The position numbers and the translations under genes were made by a program. Below, one piece after another: positions 35,808 to 45,400 of a stretch of 64,000 nt of DNA. A model generated the notes under the pieces. That model did no database searches. It was not told the DNA's origin and saw only the letters and a list, made by a program, of their open reading frames with translations. This DNA comes from Nostoc sp. MG11 (GTDB lineage Bacteria > Cyanobacteriota > Cyanobacteriia > Cyanobacteriales > Nostocaceae), in contig NZ_JACXXN010000020.1 of NCBI RefSeq assembly GCF_014904695.1, positions 42,281 through 106,280 of the forward strand, given 5' to 3'. Each line of letters begins with the position of its first letter. The stretch's first letter is position 1.

Positions 35808-36737
35808 ATGAATGTTGCAAGCTTTAATTTTCAAAGCTGGCGGGGTTATTTAGAATTGATGCGTCCTGCTAATATTGTTACTGCTTGGGCAGATATTCTT
35901 GTTGGCTTTGCTGCCTCTGGTGGGATTGTTTCTGATAAATTAATCAATGGACAAGTAACTCTTGAAGTTTTAATTCCATTAGCCTGGTTGCTATTAGCTA
36001 CAACTGGTTTATACGGCGGCGGTATAGTTTTTAATGATGTTTTCGATGCTGAATTAGATGCTAAAGAGCGACCAAATAGAGCAATTCCCAGCGGTCGCGT
36101 GTCTCGTCAGAGTGCTACTTTATTAGGAAGTATACTATTTGCAATCGGTATTGTGGCGGCTTTTCAAGTCTCTTGGTTGAGTGGTGCGATCGCTATATTT
36201 ATCACTCTGTCATCCCTTCTGTATGACTCACTTGCTAAACATCATCCTTTTTTTGGCCCTTTGAATATGGGTTTGTGTCGTGGTAGCAACTTACTCTTAG
36301 GTGTAAGTGCTGTACCCGCAATAGTATGGGAACGTTGGTATTTAGCATTGATTCCTGTTCTTTACATTGCTGCGATCACTGCAATTAGTCAGGGAGAAGT
36401 TCACGGAGGCAAAAAGATAACGGGGATATTAGCATTAGTGTTGATTGCTATAGTTTTGACAGCAGTTTTAGCCTTGGGATTGTTAGAAGATTATACAGTT
36501 ATGGCAGCATTACCATTTGCTGTTTTATTAGCTATTCGAGTAGTTCCTAATTTTATCCAAGCTGCACGTGAACCAGTACCCGACAAAATCCGAACTGCTG
36601 TGAAAGTAGGCGTGTTATCTCTAATCGTATTAGATGCAACTATCGCATCTGGTTTTGCTGGTTTGTATTACGGTTTACTAGTTCTACTTTTGCTACCAAT
36701 TTCCATGAAATTAGCACAAGTCTTTGCTGTTACTTAG
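35808..36737 (+). CDS. eboC: EboC, UbiA-family prenyltransferase
   Basis: A 309-residue membrane protein with about eight to nine helices. The UbiA motif NDVFDAELDAKERPNRAIPSGRVS matches the first Asp-rich (NDxxDxxxD) prenyl-diphosphate site, and LYDSLAKHHPFFGPLNMGLCRG supplies the second. A strong ribosome site AAGGAGG sits about 10 bases before the ATG. It is expected to prenylate an aromatic or cyclitol acceptor; with EboD and EboE it hints at a lipid-linked product. Confidence 0.9.
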   Translation: MNVASFNFQSWRGYLELMRPANIVTAWADILVGFAASGGIVSDKLINGQVTLEVLIPLAWLLLATTGLYGGGIVFNDVFDAELDAKERPNRAIPSGRVSRQSATLLGSILFAIGIVAAFQVSWLSGAIAIFITLSSLLYDSLAKHHPFFGPLNMGLCRGSNLLLGVSAVPAIVWERWYLALIPVLYIAAITAISQGEVHGGKKITGILALVLIAIVLTAVLALGLLEDYTVMAALPFAVLLAIRVVPNFIQAAREPVPDKIRTAVKVGVLSLIVLDATIASGFAGLYYGLLVLLLLPISMKLAQVFAVT

Positions 36738-36906
36738 ACTAACTAAATAGTAAGTTGCTGAACCCAATAATGAAAGTATCACCCAGAGACACAAAGAGTT
36801 CTTTTAGAGCATGAATGATCCCAAAATTTGGGAGAAAACTACTAAAACTTAATCTTTATCTCTGCGTCTCTGCGTGCAAATAACTAATAAAGCATAAAGC
36901 TAGAAA

Positions 36907-38133
36907 ATGAAAATTACAACAAATAACAAATTACACCTAACTTACTGCACTAATATTCATCCTGGTGAAAGTTGGTTAGAGGTTTTCGCAAACTTAGAAA
37001 AACATATCCCCGAACTAAAGTTACGTTTATCACCTAAAGCACCGTTCGGAATTGGTTTGAGATTAGCAGATGTAGCCGCAAAACAACTTCTAGAAGGTAA
37101 TAATTTGGCTCAATTCCAAACGTGGCTAACTCAACAAGATTTATATGTTTTTACCTTAAATGGATTTCCTTACGGGGGATTTCATCGACAGGTGGTAAAA
37201 GACCAAGTTTATGCGCCAGATTGGTCAACTCAGGAACGGCTCAATTACACGTTAAGCTTGACAAAAATTTTAGCAACTCTCCTACCAGAAGGTCTTGATG
37301 GCGGAATTTCTACACTGCCTTTATCCTATAAACCTTGGTGGGAAAAAGACCAAGCAAGTTGTGAAACAGTTCTGAAGAATAGCTGTTTTAACATAGCATC
37401 AGTTGTAGCAGAAATGATTCATATCCACGAACAAACAGGAAAACTGCTGCATATTGATTTAGAACCTGAGCCTGATGGATTAATTGAAAATACTTCTGAA
37501 GTCATTGATTTTTTTCAAAATTGGTTCTTACCGATTGGTGGTAATTATTTATCAGAGCAATTAAATATTGAACGGAGTTTAGCAGAAAAAAAATTACTAG
37601 AACACGTTCGTATTTGCTATGATACTTGCCATTTTTCAGTTGAATATGAAGAACCAAAATCTGTGTTTGAGCGTTTGCAATCAGCTGGAATTAAAATTGG
37701 CAAAATTCAAATTAGTGCGGCAATTAAAGTAAAGATACCTGCTGATGTTGAGAAGCGTAGCTCGATAGTTGAGCGCTTACGACCCTTTGCTGAATCTACT
37801 TATCTTCACCAAGTAATAGAACGTCGTAGTGACGGTACGCTTTATCACTATCCTGACTTAATAAATGCGTTACCACATTTAGAGCAATCTTTAGCTGAAG
37901 AATGGCGCACTCACTTCCATGTTCCAATTTTTATTCACGATTATCAAGTTTTGCAATCTACGCAAGATGATATTGCTACTGTTTTACAGTTAATTCAGAC
38001 TAACAATGCTTGCCAACATTTAGAAATTGAAACTTACACCTGGGATGTATTGCCATCAGAAATGAAGATAGATTTGCTGACTTCTATTCAGCGGGAATAT
38101 GAATGGGTAATAAAATTAATTCGTAATTCGTAA
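36907..38133 (+). CDS. eboE: EboE, xylose isomerase-like TIM-barrel protein
   Basis: A 408-residue protein of the sugar phosphate isomerase/epimerase (AP endonuclease 2-like) type. LHIDLEPEPDGLIENT and VRICYDTCHFSVEYEEPKSV carry the Glu, Asp and His expected for metal binding, and TLNGFPYGGFHRQVVKDQVY is distinctive. Fourth gene of the operon. Its stop codon falls within AATTCGT heptamer repeats, so the C-terminus may vary between strains. Function inferred from fold only. Confidence 0.87.
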   Translation: MKITTNNKLHLTYCTNIHPGESWLEVFANLEKHIPELKLRLSPKAPFGIGLRLADVAAKQLLEGNNLAQFQTWLTQQDLYVFTLNGFPYGGFHRQVVKDQVYAPDWSTQERLNYTLSLTKILATLLPEGLDGGISTLPLSYKPWWEKDQASCETVLKNSCFNIASVVAEMIHIHEQTGKLLHIDLEPEPDGLIENTSEVIDFFQNWFLPIGGNYLSEQLNIERSLAEKKLLEHVRICYDTCHFSVEYEEPKSVFERLQSAGIKIGKIQISAAIKVKIPADVEKRSSIVERLRPFAESTYLHQVIERRSDGTLYHYPDLINALPHLEQSLAEEWRTHFHVPIFIHDYQVLQSTQDDIATVLQLIQTNNACQHLEIETYTWDVLPSEMKIDLLTSIQREYEWVIKLIRNS

Positions 38134-38150
38134 TTCGTAATTCGTAATTA
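38118..38150. repeat. AATTCGT heptamer tandem repeat
   Basis: Four AATTCGT units and AATTA overlap the final codons and stop of eboE (38131-38133). This is a short tandem repeat family typical of heterocystous cyanobacteria; another occurs near 5405. Confidence 0.9.
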
Positions 38151-38219
38151 ATAAAGTCAGATTTAGTCTGGATTATCTGGATTGATTTTGTGGCTTTTTT
38201 CAAATTGGTATAAGAGAGG

Positions 38220-39602
38220 ATGAAGTTGATGCAGAAAACGGTTATTCTGAATGTCGTGGGATTAACGCCTAATTTATTAGGAGAAAACACGCCGTTTTTA
38301 TCTTCTTGGGCTGCTAAAGGGCAAGTTGTAAACGTCGCACCAGTATTACCTGCTGTGACTTGTTCTGTTCAAGCTACTTATTTAACAGGAAAATTACCTG
38401 ATGAGCATGGGATTGTTGCTAATGGCTGGTATTTCCGCGATGAGTGTGAAGTGAAGTTTTGGCGACAGTCTAATAAATTAGTGCAGGCTCCCAAGGTTTG
38501 GGATATAGCTAAATCCATTGACCCAAACTTTACTTGTGCTAACCTTTTTTGGTGGTACAACATGTATTCTTCGGCAGATTACGCCATTACACCACGCCCA
38601 ATGTACCCCGCAGATGGGAGAAAATTACCTGATATTTATACTCATCCGGCAGACGTGCGATCGCAAATTCAATATGATTTAGGTCAGTTCCCTCTATTCG
38701 ATTTTTGGGGCCCAAAAACTTCAATTAGTTCTAGTCAATGGATTGCTAATTCAGCAAAATGGATTGACGAACGCTACAACCCTACACTCTCACTAGTTTA
38801 CTTACCACATTTAGATTACTGTCTACAAAAATTTGGTAATAATGAAAAACAGACCCAAGTAGATTTGCAAGAAATTGATACTGTTTGTAGTGATCTAATT
38901 GAATACTATGAAGCACGTAATACCCAAGTAATTATTCTTTCTGAATATGGGATTACCCCAGTCTCCAAAGCAGTAGATTTGAACCGCGTATTACGAGAGA
39001 ATGGTTTAATTGCCGTGCGGGAAGAATTGGGGCGAGAACTGCTCGATTTTGGTGCTAGTATTGCCTTTGCTGTAGCTGATCACCAGATTGCTCATGTATA
39101 TGTGAATGATCCAGCTTATATCTCCAAAGTTCGGTCTATTTTAGAAGCGACTGAAGGTGTAGCGCAGGTATTGGATGAAGAGGGTAAGCAAGCCTACCAC
39201 CTCACTCATCCTAGATCGGGAGAGTTAGTGGCGATCGCTCAATCAGATGCTTGGTTTACCTATTATTATTGGCTCGATGATCATAAAGCGCCTGATTTTG
39301 CTAGAACTGTAGATATCCACCGTAAACCTGGTTATGATCCTGTAGAACTTTTCCTTGACCCAGAAATCAAATTTCCTCAAGGAAAAATTGCTCTCAAATT
39401 ACTTAAGAAACAACTAGGTTTTCGCTACTTAATGGACGTGATTCCTCTAGATGCTTCCTTAGTACGTGGTTCTCACGGTAACATTACCACTTCACCAGAT
39501 GAAGGGCCTCTATTCATCACTCATCAAAGTCACCTAGTTGAGACAAACCGAATTGAAGCAACAGATGTTTGCTCATTGATTCTCAGACATTTAAATAGGT
39601 GA
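38220..39602 (+). CDS. eboF: EboF, alkaline phosphatase superfamily (nucleotide pyrophosphatase-like)
   Basis: A 460-residue protein. VVGLTPNLLGENTPFLSSWA begins the fold; VLPAVTCSVQATYLTGKLPD has the nucleophile Thr of the nucleotide pyrophosphatase/phosphodiesterase group; DEHGIVANGWYFRD follows. LVYLPHLDYCLQKFG and VIILSEYGITPVSKAVDLN hold metal residues, and VRGSHGNITTSPDEGPLFIT the final His. No signal peptide is evident. GAGAGGA directly precedes the ATG. Probably removes a phosphate or nucleotide from the ebo substrate. Confidence 0.88.
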   Translation: MKLMQKTVILNVVGLTPNLLGENTPFLSSWAAKGQVVNVAPVLPAVTCSVQATYLTGKLPDEHGIVANGWYFRDECEVKFWRQSNKLVQAPKVWDIAKSIDPNFTCANLFWWYNMYSSADYAITPRPMYPADGRKLPDIYTHPADVRSQIQYDLGQFPLFDFWGPKTSISSSQWIANSAKWIDERYNPTLSLVYLPHLDYCLQKFGNNEKQTQVDLQEIDTVCSDLIEYYEARNTQVIILSEYGITPVSKAVDLNRVLRENGLIAVREELGRELLDFGASIAFAVADHQIAHVYVNDPAYISKVRSILEATEGVAQVLDEEGKQAYHLTHPRSGELVAIAQSDAWFTYYYWLDDHKAPDFARTVDIHRKPGYDPVELFLDPEIKFPQGKIALKLLKKQLGFRYLMDVIPLDASLVRGSHGNITTSPDEGPLFITHQSHLVETNRIEATDVCSLILRHLNR

Positions 39603-39672
39603 AATGGAGCAAAAATACCTACTTTAAAGTATTTCACCTCAATTATCCTACTATTTCTGCTACATATTCATT

Positions 39673-39704
39673 GTAGGGGCGCATAGCTAGCTGTGCGCCC
39701 CTAC
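39673..39704. repeat. GC-rich hairpin downstream of eboF
   Basis: GTAGGGGCGCA and TGCGCCCCTAC form an 11-bp perfect stem about 70 bases after eboF. It may end the ebo transcript although no T-run follows; similar GTAGGGGCGCA palindromes are widespread in Nostoc. Confidence 0.65.
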
Positions 39705-39748
39705 TGCTGCTTGTTCCAAAGATACAAAACAAAATTGTTGCAATTCAT

Positions 39749-39767
39749 AATCATACCGATTATGATT
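39749..39767. promoter_or_regulatory. 19-base inverted repeat upstream of catalase, possible operator
   Basis: AATCATA-CCGAT-TATGATT has perfect 7-base arms with a 5-base spacer, about 120 bases before the catalase ATG. PerR/Fur boxes are AT-rich palindromes of about this size but normally have a 1-base spacer, so the regulator is uncertain. Confidence 0.35.
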
Positions 39768-39885
39768 TAGATACAAACTCGGTATGACTACGATTTAGTT
39801 AGCTCCAGCTAATGATTATTCGTCTATTTGCTAACTAAAATGTACTTTGGGCAATCTGAGTAACCAATGGAGAACTTTTTTACCC

Positions 39886-41379
39886 ATGACTGAACCCCAT
39901 AATTTGACCACTGCTGACGGTATCCCTGTTGCTGATAACCAGAACTCACTCACTGCTGGGCCACGTGGCCCTGTATTGATGCAGGATTTCCACCTGATGG
40001 AAAAACTGGCTCATTTCAACAGAGAACGTATCCCTGAGCGGGTTGTACATGCTAAAGGTGCAGCGGCTTTCGGTACTTTTACTGTTACCAACGATATCAG
40101 CCGCTACAGTAAAGCTAAACTTTTTTCTGAGATTGGTAAAAAAACCGAAGTTCTCCTACGCTTTTCTACAGTTGGGGGAGAAAAAGGTTCAGCAGATGCC
40201 GAGCGTGACCCTAGAGGCTTTGCCATCAAGTTCTACACTGAAGAAGGCAACTGGGATATCACAGGCAACAATACCCCTATTTTCTTTATCCGCGACCCGC
40301 TCAAGTTTCCTGATTTCATCCATACCCAAAAGCGCAATCCCCAAACCAATTGCAAAGACCATAATGCAAAGTGGGATTTCTGGTCACTCAGTCCAGAATC
40401 ACTCCACCAGGTAACAATCTTGTTTTCTGATCGGGGAATTCCGAAAACCTATCGACACATGGACGGGTTTGGTAGCCACACCTTCAGTTTGATTAATGCT
40501 CAGGGCGATCGCGTTTGGTGCAAATTTCACTTTAAGACGCTGCAAGGGCATCAAACCTTGACCGAGGAAGAATCCGCTAAGATTAAGGGCGAAGATCCCG
40601 ATCATGCGACTCATGATTTGTTTGAAGCGATCGCTAAAAAAGACTATCCTAAGTGGCGGATGTGCATTCAGGTGATGACTGAGGAGCAAGCGGCAAAACA
40701 TCCTGACAATCCTTTTGACTTGACCAAAGTTTGGAAACATTCAGAATATCCTTTAATTGAAGTCGGGATATTAGAGCTAAATCGTAACCCTGAGAATTAT
40801 TTCGCCGAAGTAGAGCAAGCCGCTTTTAGCCCTAGTGCAGTGGTTCCTGGCGTTAGTTTCTCTCCAGATAAAATGCTGCAAGCTCGCATTATGTCTTACC
40901 CAGATGCTCAACGGTATCGCCTGGGTGGTAACTATCAGCAACTACCCGTTAACCAGCCTAAATGTCCAGTGATGCATTATCAGCGAGATGGCTTCATGGC
41001 GTTGGGAAACAACGGCGGTAGCACTCCTAACTATGAACCCAATAGCGCTGAGGGTACGCCCAAAGAAAATCCAGCTTATGCAGAACCACCTAGTCATTTG
41101 GGTGATGTCACAGTAGATCGCTACAGTCATCGTGAAGGAAACGACGATTACACCCAAGCAGGTAATCTCTATCGTTTAATGACTCCTGAGCAGCAAGAGC
41201 GTCTTGCTCATAATATTGTCGGTAGTCTTAGTCAAGCCAGACAGGACATCCAAATGCGTCAACTTTGCCACTTCTTCCGGGCAGATGTTTCTTATGGTCG
41301 TCGTGTAGCTGAAGGATTGGGCATTTCAATCGATCCCTCAATGTTTTCTGCAACTGCTCAACCTGTAGTTAGCTGGTAG
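39886..41379 (+). CDS. katA: monofunctional heme catalase
   Basis: About 497 residues from ATG 39886 (the frame opens 13 codons earlier at TTG). Clear clade 3 small-subunit catalase: [19 protein letters not shown] with the essential His, [40 protein letters not shown] (Asn is within [11 protein letters not shown]) and the heme-ligand block [20 protein letters not shown] with Tyr. It decomposes hydrogen peroxide. Many cyanobacteria rely on Mn-catalase or KatG, so a typical heme catalase is less common here. Not obviously linked to ebo genes. Confidence 0.95.
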   Translation: MTEPHNLTTADGIPVADNQNSLTAGPRGPVLMQDFHLMEKLAHFNRERIPERVVHAKGAAAFGTFTVTNDISRYSKAKLFSEIGKKTEVLLRFSTVGGEKGSADAERDPRGFAIKFYTEEGNWDITGNNTPIFFIRDPLKFPDFIHTQKRNPQTNCKDHNAKWDFWSLSPESLHQVTILFSDRGIPKTYRHMDGFGSHTFSLINAQGDRVWCKFHFKTLQGHQTLTEEESAKIKGEDPDHATHDLFEAIAKKDYPKWRMCIQVMTEEQAAKHPDNPFDLTKVWKHSEYPLIEVGILELNRNPENYFAEVEQAAFSPSAVVPGVSFSPDKMLQARIMSYPDAQRYRLGGNYQQLPVNQPKCPVMHYQRDGFMALGNNGGSTPNYEPNSAEGTPKENPAYAEPPSHLGDVTVDRYSHREGNDDYTQAGNLYRLMTPEQQERLAHNIVGSLSQARQDIQMRQLCHFFRADVSYGRRVAEGLGISIDPSMFSATAQPVVSW

Positions 41380-41423
41380 CCTCGTAGTTTCGTCGGGTGT
41401 GTTAATGCCCACTAAGTGAGATT

Positions 41424-41458
41424 CAGATCCCCGACTTCTTGAAGAAATCGGGGATCTG
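41424..41458 (+). terminator. hairpin after catalase gene
   Basis: CAGATCCCCGA pairs with TCGGGGATCTG around a 13-base loop, 44 bases beyond the stop. The absence of a T-run makes termination uncertain. A weaker relative (AGATCCCTGA...TCGAGGATCT) lies near 41853-41885. Confidence 0.5.
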
Positions 41459-41511
41459 ATACAAAGCAAATTCATTTGATTAACTTACAAACTAAATCGA
41501 GGTAATTAAAG

Positions 41512-41724
41512 ATGAAATTAACAGCAACAGAAAAAGGCTTATTAATCCCTAAAGAACTATTAGGAGAAAGCAAAGAATTTGAGATTAGTCAAGAACAGGG
41601 AAAAATTATTATTACTAGCATCAAACAAACATCTTCTATTTGGGATTTAGGTTCAAATCCTGTGGAATGCGATGTAAAAGATGGTGCAATTAACCATGAT
41701 CGCTATCTTTATAATCTTAAATAA
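41512..41724 (+). CDS. small antitoxin-like protein
   Basis: A 70-residue protein with a SpoVT/AbrB-like N-terminal strand pattern (MKLTATEKGLLIPKELLGES, then KEFEISQEQGKIIITS) and a DLGSNPVECDVKDGAINHDR tail. Cyanobacteria have many such genes upstream of PIN-domain toxins. Here no PIN gene follows; only repeats. GAGGT precedes the ATG at good spacing. Orphan antitoxin is the best guess. Confidence 0.65.
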   Translation: MKLTATEKGLLIPKELLGESKEFEISQEQGKIIITSIKQTSSIWDLGSNPVECDVKDGAINHDRYLYNLK

Positions 41725-41898
41725 TCATTTTTATCAAGCTAGATTTCAAATTTAACTATCATAAATTAAGTATAAATAACTAAAGATATATTTACTATTT
41801 TATTCTGAATTTGATAATGTCTGACAAAGTAGAGTCAAAACTACTTGCAGTTAGATCCCTGATTTTTCAAATAAATCGAGGATCTGGAATTGCTGTAG

Positions 41899-42171
41899 GT
41901 GCATAATGGAAAGGAGTTCAGAGACTCATTAATGGGGCTAAAAGACTCTTTAATGGAGTTCAGAGGCTCTTTAATGGGGCTAAAAGACTCATTAATGGAG
42001 TTCAGAGACTCATTAATGGAGTTCAGAGACTCTTTAATGGAGTTCAAAGACTCATTAATGGAGTTCAGAGACTCTTTAATGGAGTTCAAAGGCTCTTTAA
42101 TGGAGTTCAGAGACTCTTTAATGGAGCTAAAAGACTCATTAATGGAGTTCAAAGGCTCATTAAGTAGATAA
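41899..42171 (+). CDS. possible heptad-repeat coiled-coil peptide (uncertain)
   Basis: A 90-residue frame from GTG consisting almost only of the heptad DSL-M-EFR/K. Leu and Phe fall at a and d positions, so it would form a coiled coil. The upstream site is weak, though each unit has its own internal ATG. The opposite strand 41841-42152 is equally open and also gives perfect heptads (Leu and Ile at a and d), so openness is not evidence of coding. Listed as possible only. Confidence 0.25.
   Translation: MHNGKEFRDSLMGLKDSLMEFRGSLMGLKDSLMEFRDSLMEFRDSLMEFKDSLMEFRDSLMEFKGSLMEFRDSLMELKDSLMEFKGSLSR
41914..42165. repeat. 21-bp tandem repeat, about 12 units
   Basis: Units such as GACTCATTAATGGAGTTCA and variants with TTTAATGG repeat every 21 bases. 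Because 21 is a multiple of three, each frame repeats every seven codons. The plus strand gives DSLMEFR heptads and the minus strand SLNSINE heptads, both without stops. Confidence 0.95.
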
Positions 42172-42406
42172 ACAAAAATATTTACAGTTAGTGCGATCGC
42201 TCCCTTCGCAAAGCATATCGTAGAGAAGTAGTTTTAGGTTGTGCGATCGCACTATTTTACTTCACTACATTTGCAATGACACTGTGTAATTAATTATGTT
42301 ACCTACTTATTAGACTAAGATTTGAATCCCAGGCGGGTAATGCAGCCGATACAGATTACTTAAATTACTGAAACAAACGCCAGACAAAAGCAACCATTCT
42401 CCTGAA

Positions 42407-45400
42407 TCAAGGCTGACGATTCCGCCGTAAGTCTTCCAGATTTTCACGAATGGTTATTGTATCAGGATGATTTGCCCCCAACGATTGTTCAGCGATCGCC
42501 AAAGCTTGGATTAACAAAGGTTCGGCTTCCCTGTACCTTCCCTGTGATTTGTAGAGTTTTGCCAAATTGTTCAGGGTTTTTGCCACATAAGGGTGTTCAT
42601 CCCTCAACAGGCGTTTTATCATCGCCAAAGCTTCGATATACAAAGGTTCGGCTTCGCTGTACCTTCCCTGTGAATAGTAGAGGAATGCCAAATTGTTCAG
42701 GCTATTTGCCACATCTGGGTGTTCATCCCCCAGCAGGCGTTTTCTCATCGCCAAAGCTTCGATATACAAAGGTTCAGCTTCTATGTACCTTCCCTGTGAA
42801 TCGTAGATTGATGCTAAATTGTTCAGGCTATATGCCACAGAGGGGTGTTCATCCCCCAGTAGGCGTTTGTCTATCTCCAAAGTTTGAATTAACAAAGGTT
42901 CGGCATCGCTATACCTTGCTTGTGAATTGTAGAGTACAGCCAAATTGTTCAGGCCAGTTGCCACAGAGGGATGTTCATCCCCCAGCAGGCGTTTTTTCAT
43001 CTCTAAAGCTTGGATGTACAAAGGTTCAGCATCGCCATACCTTCCCTGGGATTTGTAGAGTAATGCCAAATTGTTCAGGCTAGTTGCCACAGAGGGGTGT
43101 TCATCCCCCAGCAGGCGTTTTCTCATCGCTAAAGCTTTGATGTACAAAGGTTCGGCTTCGCTGTACCTTGCTTGTGAATTGTAAAGTACAGCCAAATTGT
43201 TCAGGCTATCTGCCACATCTGGGTGTTCATCGTCCAGCAGGCGTTTTCTCATCGCTAAAGCTTCAATGTACAAAGGTTCGGCTTCGATGTACCTTCCCTG
43301 TGAATCGTAGAGGAATGCCAAATTGTTCAGGCTATCTGCCACAGAGGGGTGTTCATCGCCGAAACGTTTTTTAGCAGATAATAAACTTTGTTCACGCCAA
43401 GGTAAGGCTTGCACGTAGGCTCCTTGACCTTCGTAAAATCTAGCCAAGCCCAAAAAAGGCGAGATTAAATCATCATCGCTTAACCAAGCTTGGTAAACTG
43501 TTGCAGTTCCGGCAAGGTGAGGGATGGCAAGAGTTACTTTAGCAATGTCTATCAATGTGGGTGTCTGAGGAATATATTTTGCTACTGCTACCATTGCTTG
43601 ACAAAAGCCGCGCTTAAGTTCATCTGCTTTAGCTAACTCTTTTAACTTGGCACTCAAGAATTGTCGAATCAGGTGATGCAGTTGGTAAGTTTCTTCTCCA
43701 GTGCGCTGAAGTAAACTCAGATTCACTAGGAAATCATCTCTGACATCTTCTAAATCTTCTGAGTCTTGGTTGGGTAAACACCTTTCCACTAAATACCAAG
43801 GAATGGGAGCTAGAGCAAAAATACTGAGCAAACACCCCAATTTTTGGGCTTGGTTATCTAGTTCCTGCCAACTTAATTCAAAAGCAGCAAGAACTCCTCG
43901 TTGTGCGGTCATTTCTCCCGATGGCTCTTGCATTGAACGATGTGTTAGCAGCTTATCTGCTAATCTTTGCCGCAGTTTAGCTAGAGATACATCCGGTTTC
44001 CGTTGCAAATATCGCGCTACTAACTCTAAACCTAAAGGCAAAAATCCTAAATCAGCACAGAGTTGTTTTGCTTGGTGTAGTTCCCTTTGTATCCGCTCAT
44101 CCCCAACAAAGGAAACTAACAATTCCAAAGCAGCTACTTCCTCTAACACTTCTAAGCATAACCGCTCAAAAGACTGCCCCAACCACTGTTGGCGTGTGGT
44201 GATGAGTATTTTAAACCTTGGCTCAGTTGGCGGTAGGTAGGGTTTTACCTGCTCATATTTACTAACATCATCGAATACTAACAGCACATCGCCTGCTTGC
44301 CATTGCCGCCAGATGTAATTAATCTGAGTTGATAAATCCCAATCATCGGGTAGCTGCAAACCTAACTTGGCTCTAGCAAACGCCACAATCTGAGTTCCCA
44401 AATCTTCATCCCTCACCCGCAACCAGCAAACCCCGCCTGGGTAAGTGGCTTCCTGCCAATGATGTTGAGCATATTGCAGCGCTAGTTCACTTTTGCCGAT
44501 ACCACCCATGCCAGCAACAGTAGTAATGGCAACTCGTTGCGTTTGCTGCAACTGTTCGTGTAGCGTTGCAAGTGCTTGTTCTCGTCCGACAAACTTTTTA
44601 ACGCCACTGCGGGGAAGATTTTGTGGTGAAGTGAGCGTTCCTAAACGATACTCTTCTCTATCTCCATCCCAATTTTGCTTATATAAATAGATGGGAGCTT
44701 GGTTTTTGTTTAATTGCTCCAAACGCTGTTTAACTTGTTCCGCAATTATTTTCATATTCGGCGGAAAAATCTCAGTAGATGCTTGCTCTAAAGCCTCCCG
44801 CACAGATTGAGAAAAGTAACCTGTTTTATTTTCCGAATTTACCTTAGCTTGCTCTCCTTCTCGCGTAGCCAGTAACACAAATTGTTGACTATCTGGCTTT
44901 GGCTGTCCACTCAAAAAAGCTTTGCCACCTAAGTTAGTTGGTCTTCCCTTGGACTCTAAAACATAATTGGCACAGGCATCAATAATACAAATATGATTCC
45001 GAATTTGAAATTTATCGGAACCCAGCAAAACTAATAAAGAATTAAAATCTAAATTCTGCCAATTCTGTTTATTTGCATCAGCACAAAGCAACCGACGCTC
45101 TCGTTCTGAGGTAATCAAACCATGTCCCGCCCAAAAAATGTAGAGTAAATCCCCCGACTTTGGGGATAAAAATTTAGTCACAATATCGGAAATATTTTGC
45201 TCTGTTGCTAACTCTACAGTTAAGCCACATTCTCCAATTAACTGATGATTTTCTTCCAGTGCTGATAAACATAACCGGATATTTTCCTTCGGTACACCGT
45301 GCAGATGCAGCCAATGAGCAAATTTCAGCGCGTCATTGGCTGGCCCTCCACCCGTCACATTCCAAGCAGTTTCGTGGTACTTTTCAATACCCACAATTAA

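Noticed and set aside
41841..42152. Minus-strand 103-residue heptad frame
   Set aside because: Open only because the 21-bp repeat is stop-free in that frame; no ribosome site or known homologue seen.
42457..43374. Plus-strand frames of 208 and 68 residues with repeating CSGYLPQ-like text
   Set aside because: Antisense shadows of the TPR repeats in the caspase-NB-ARC gene.
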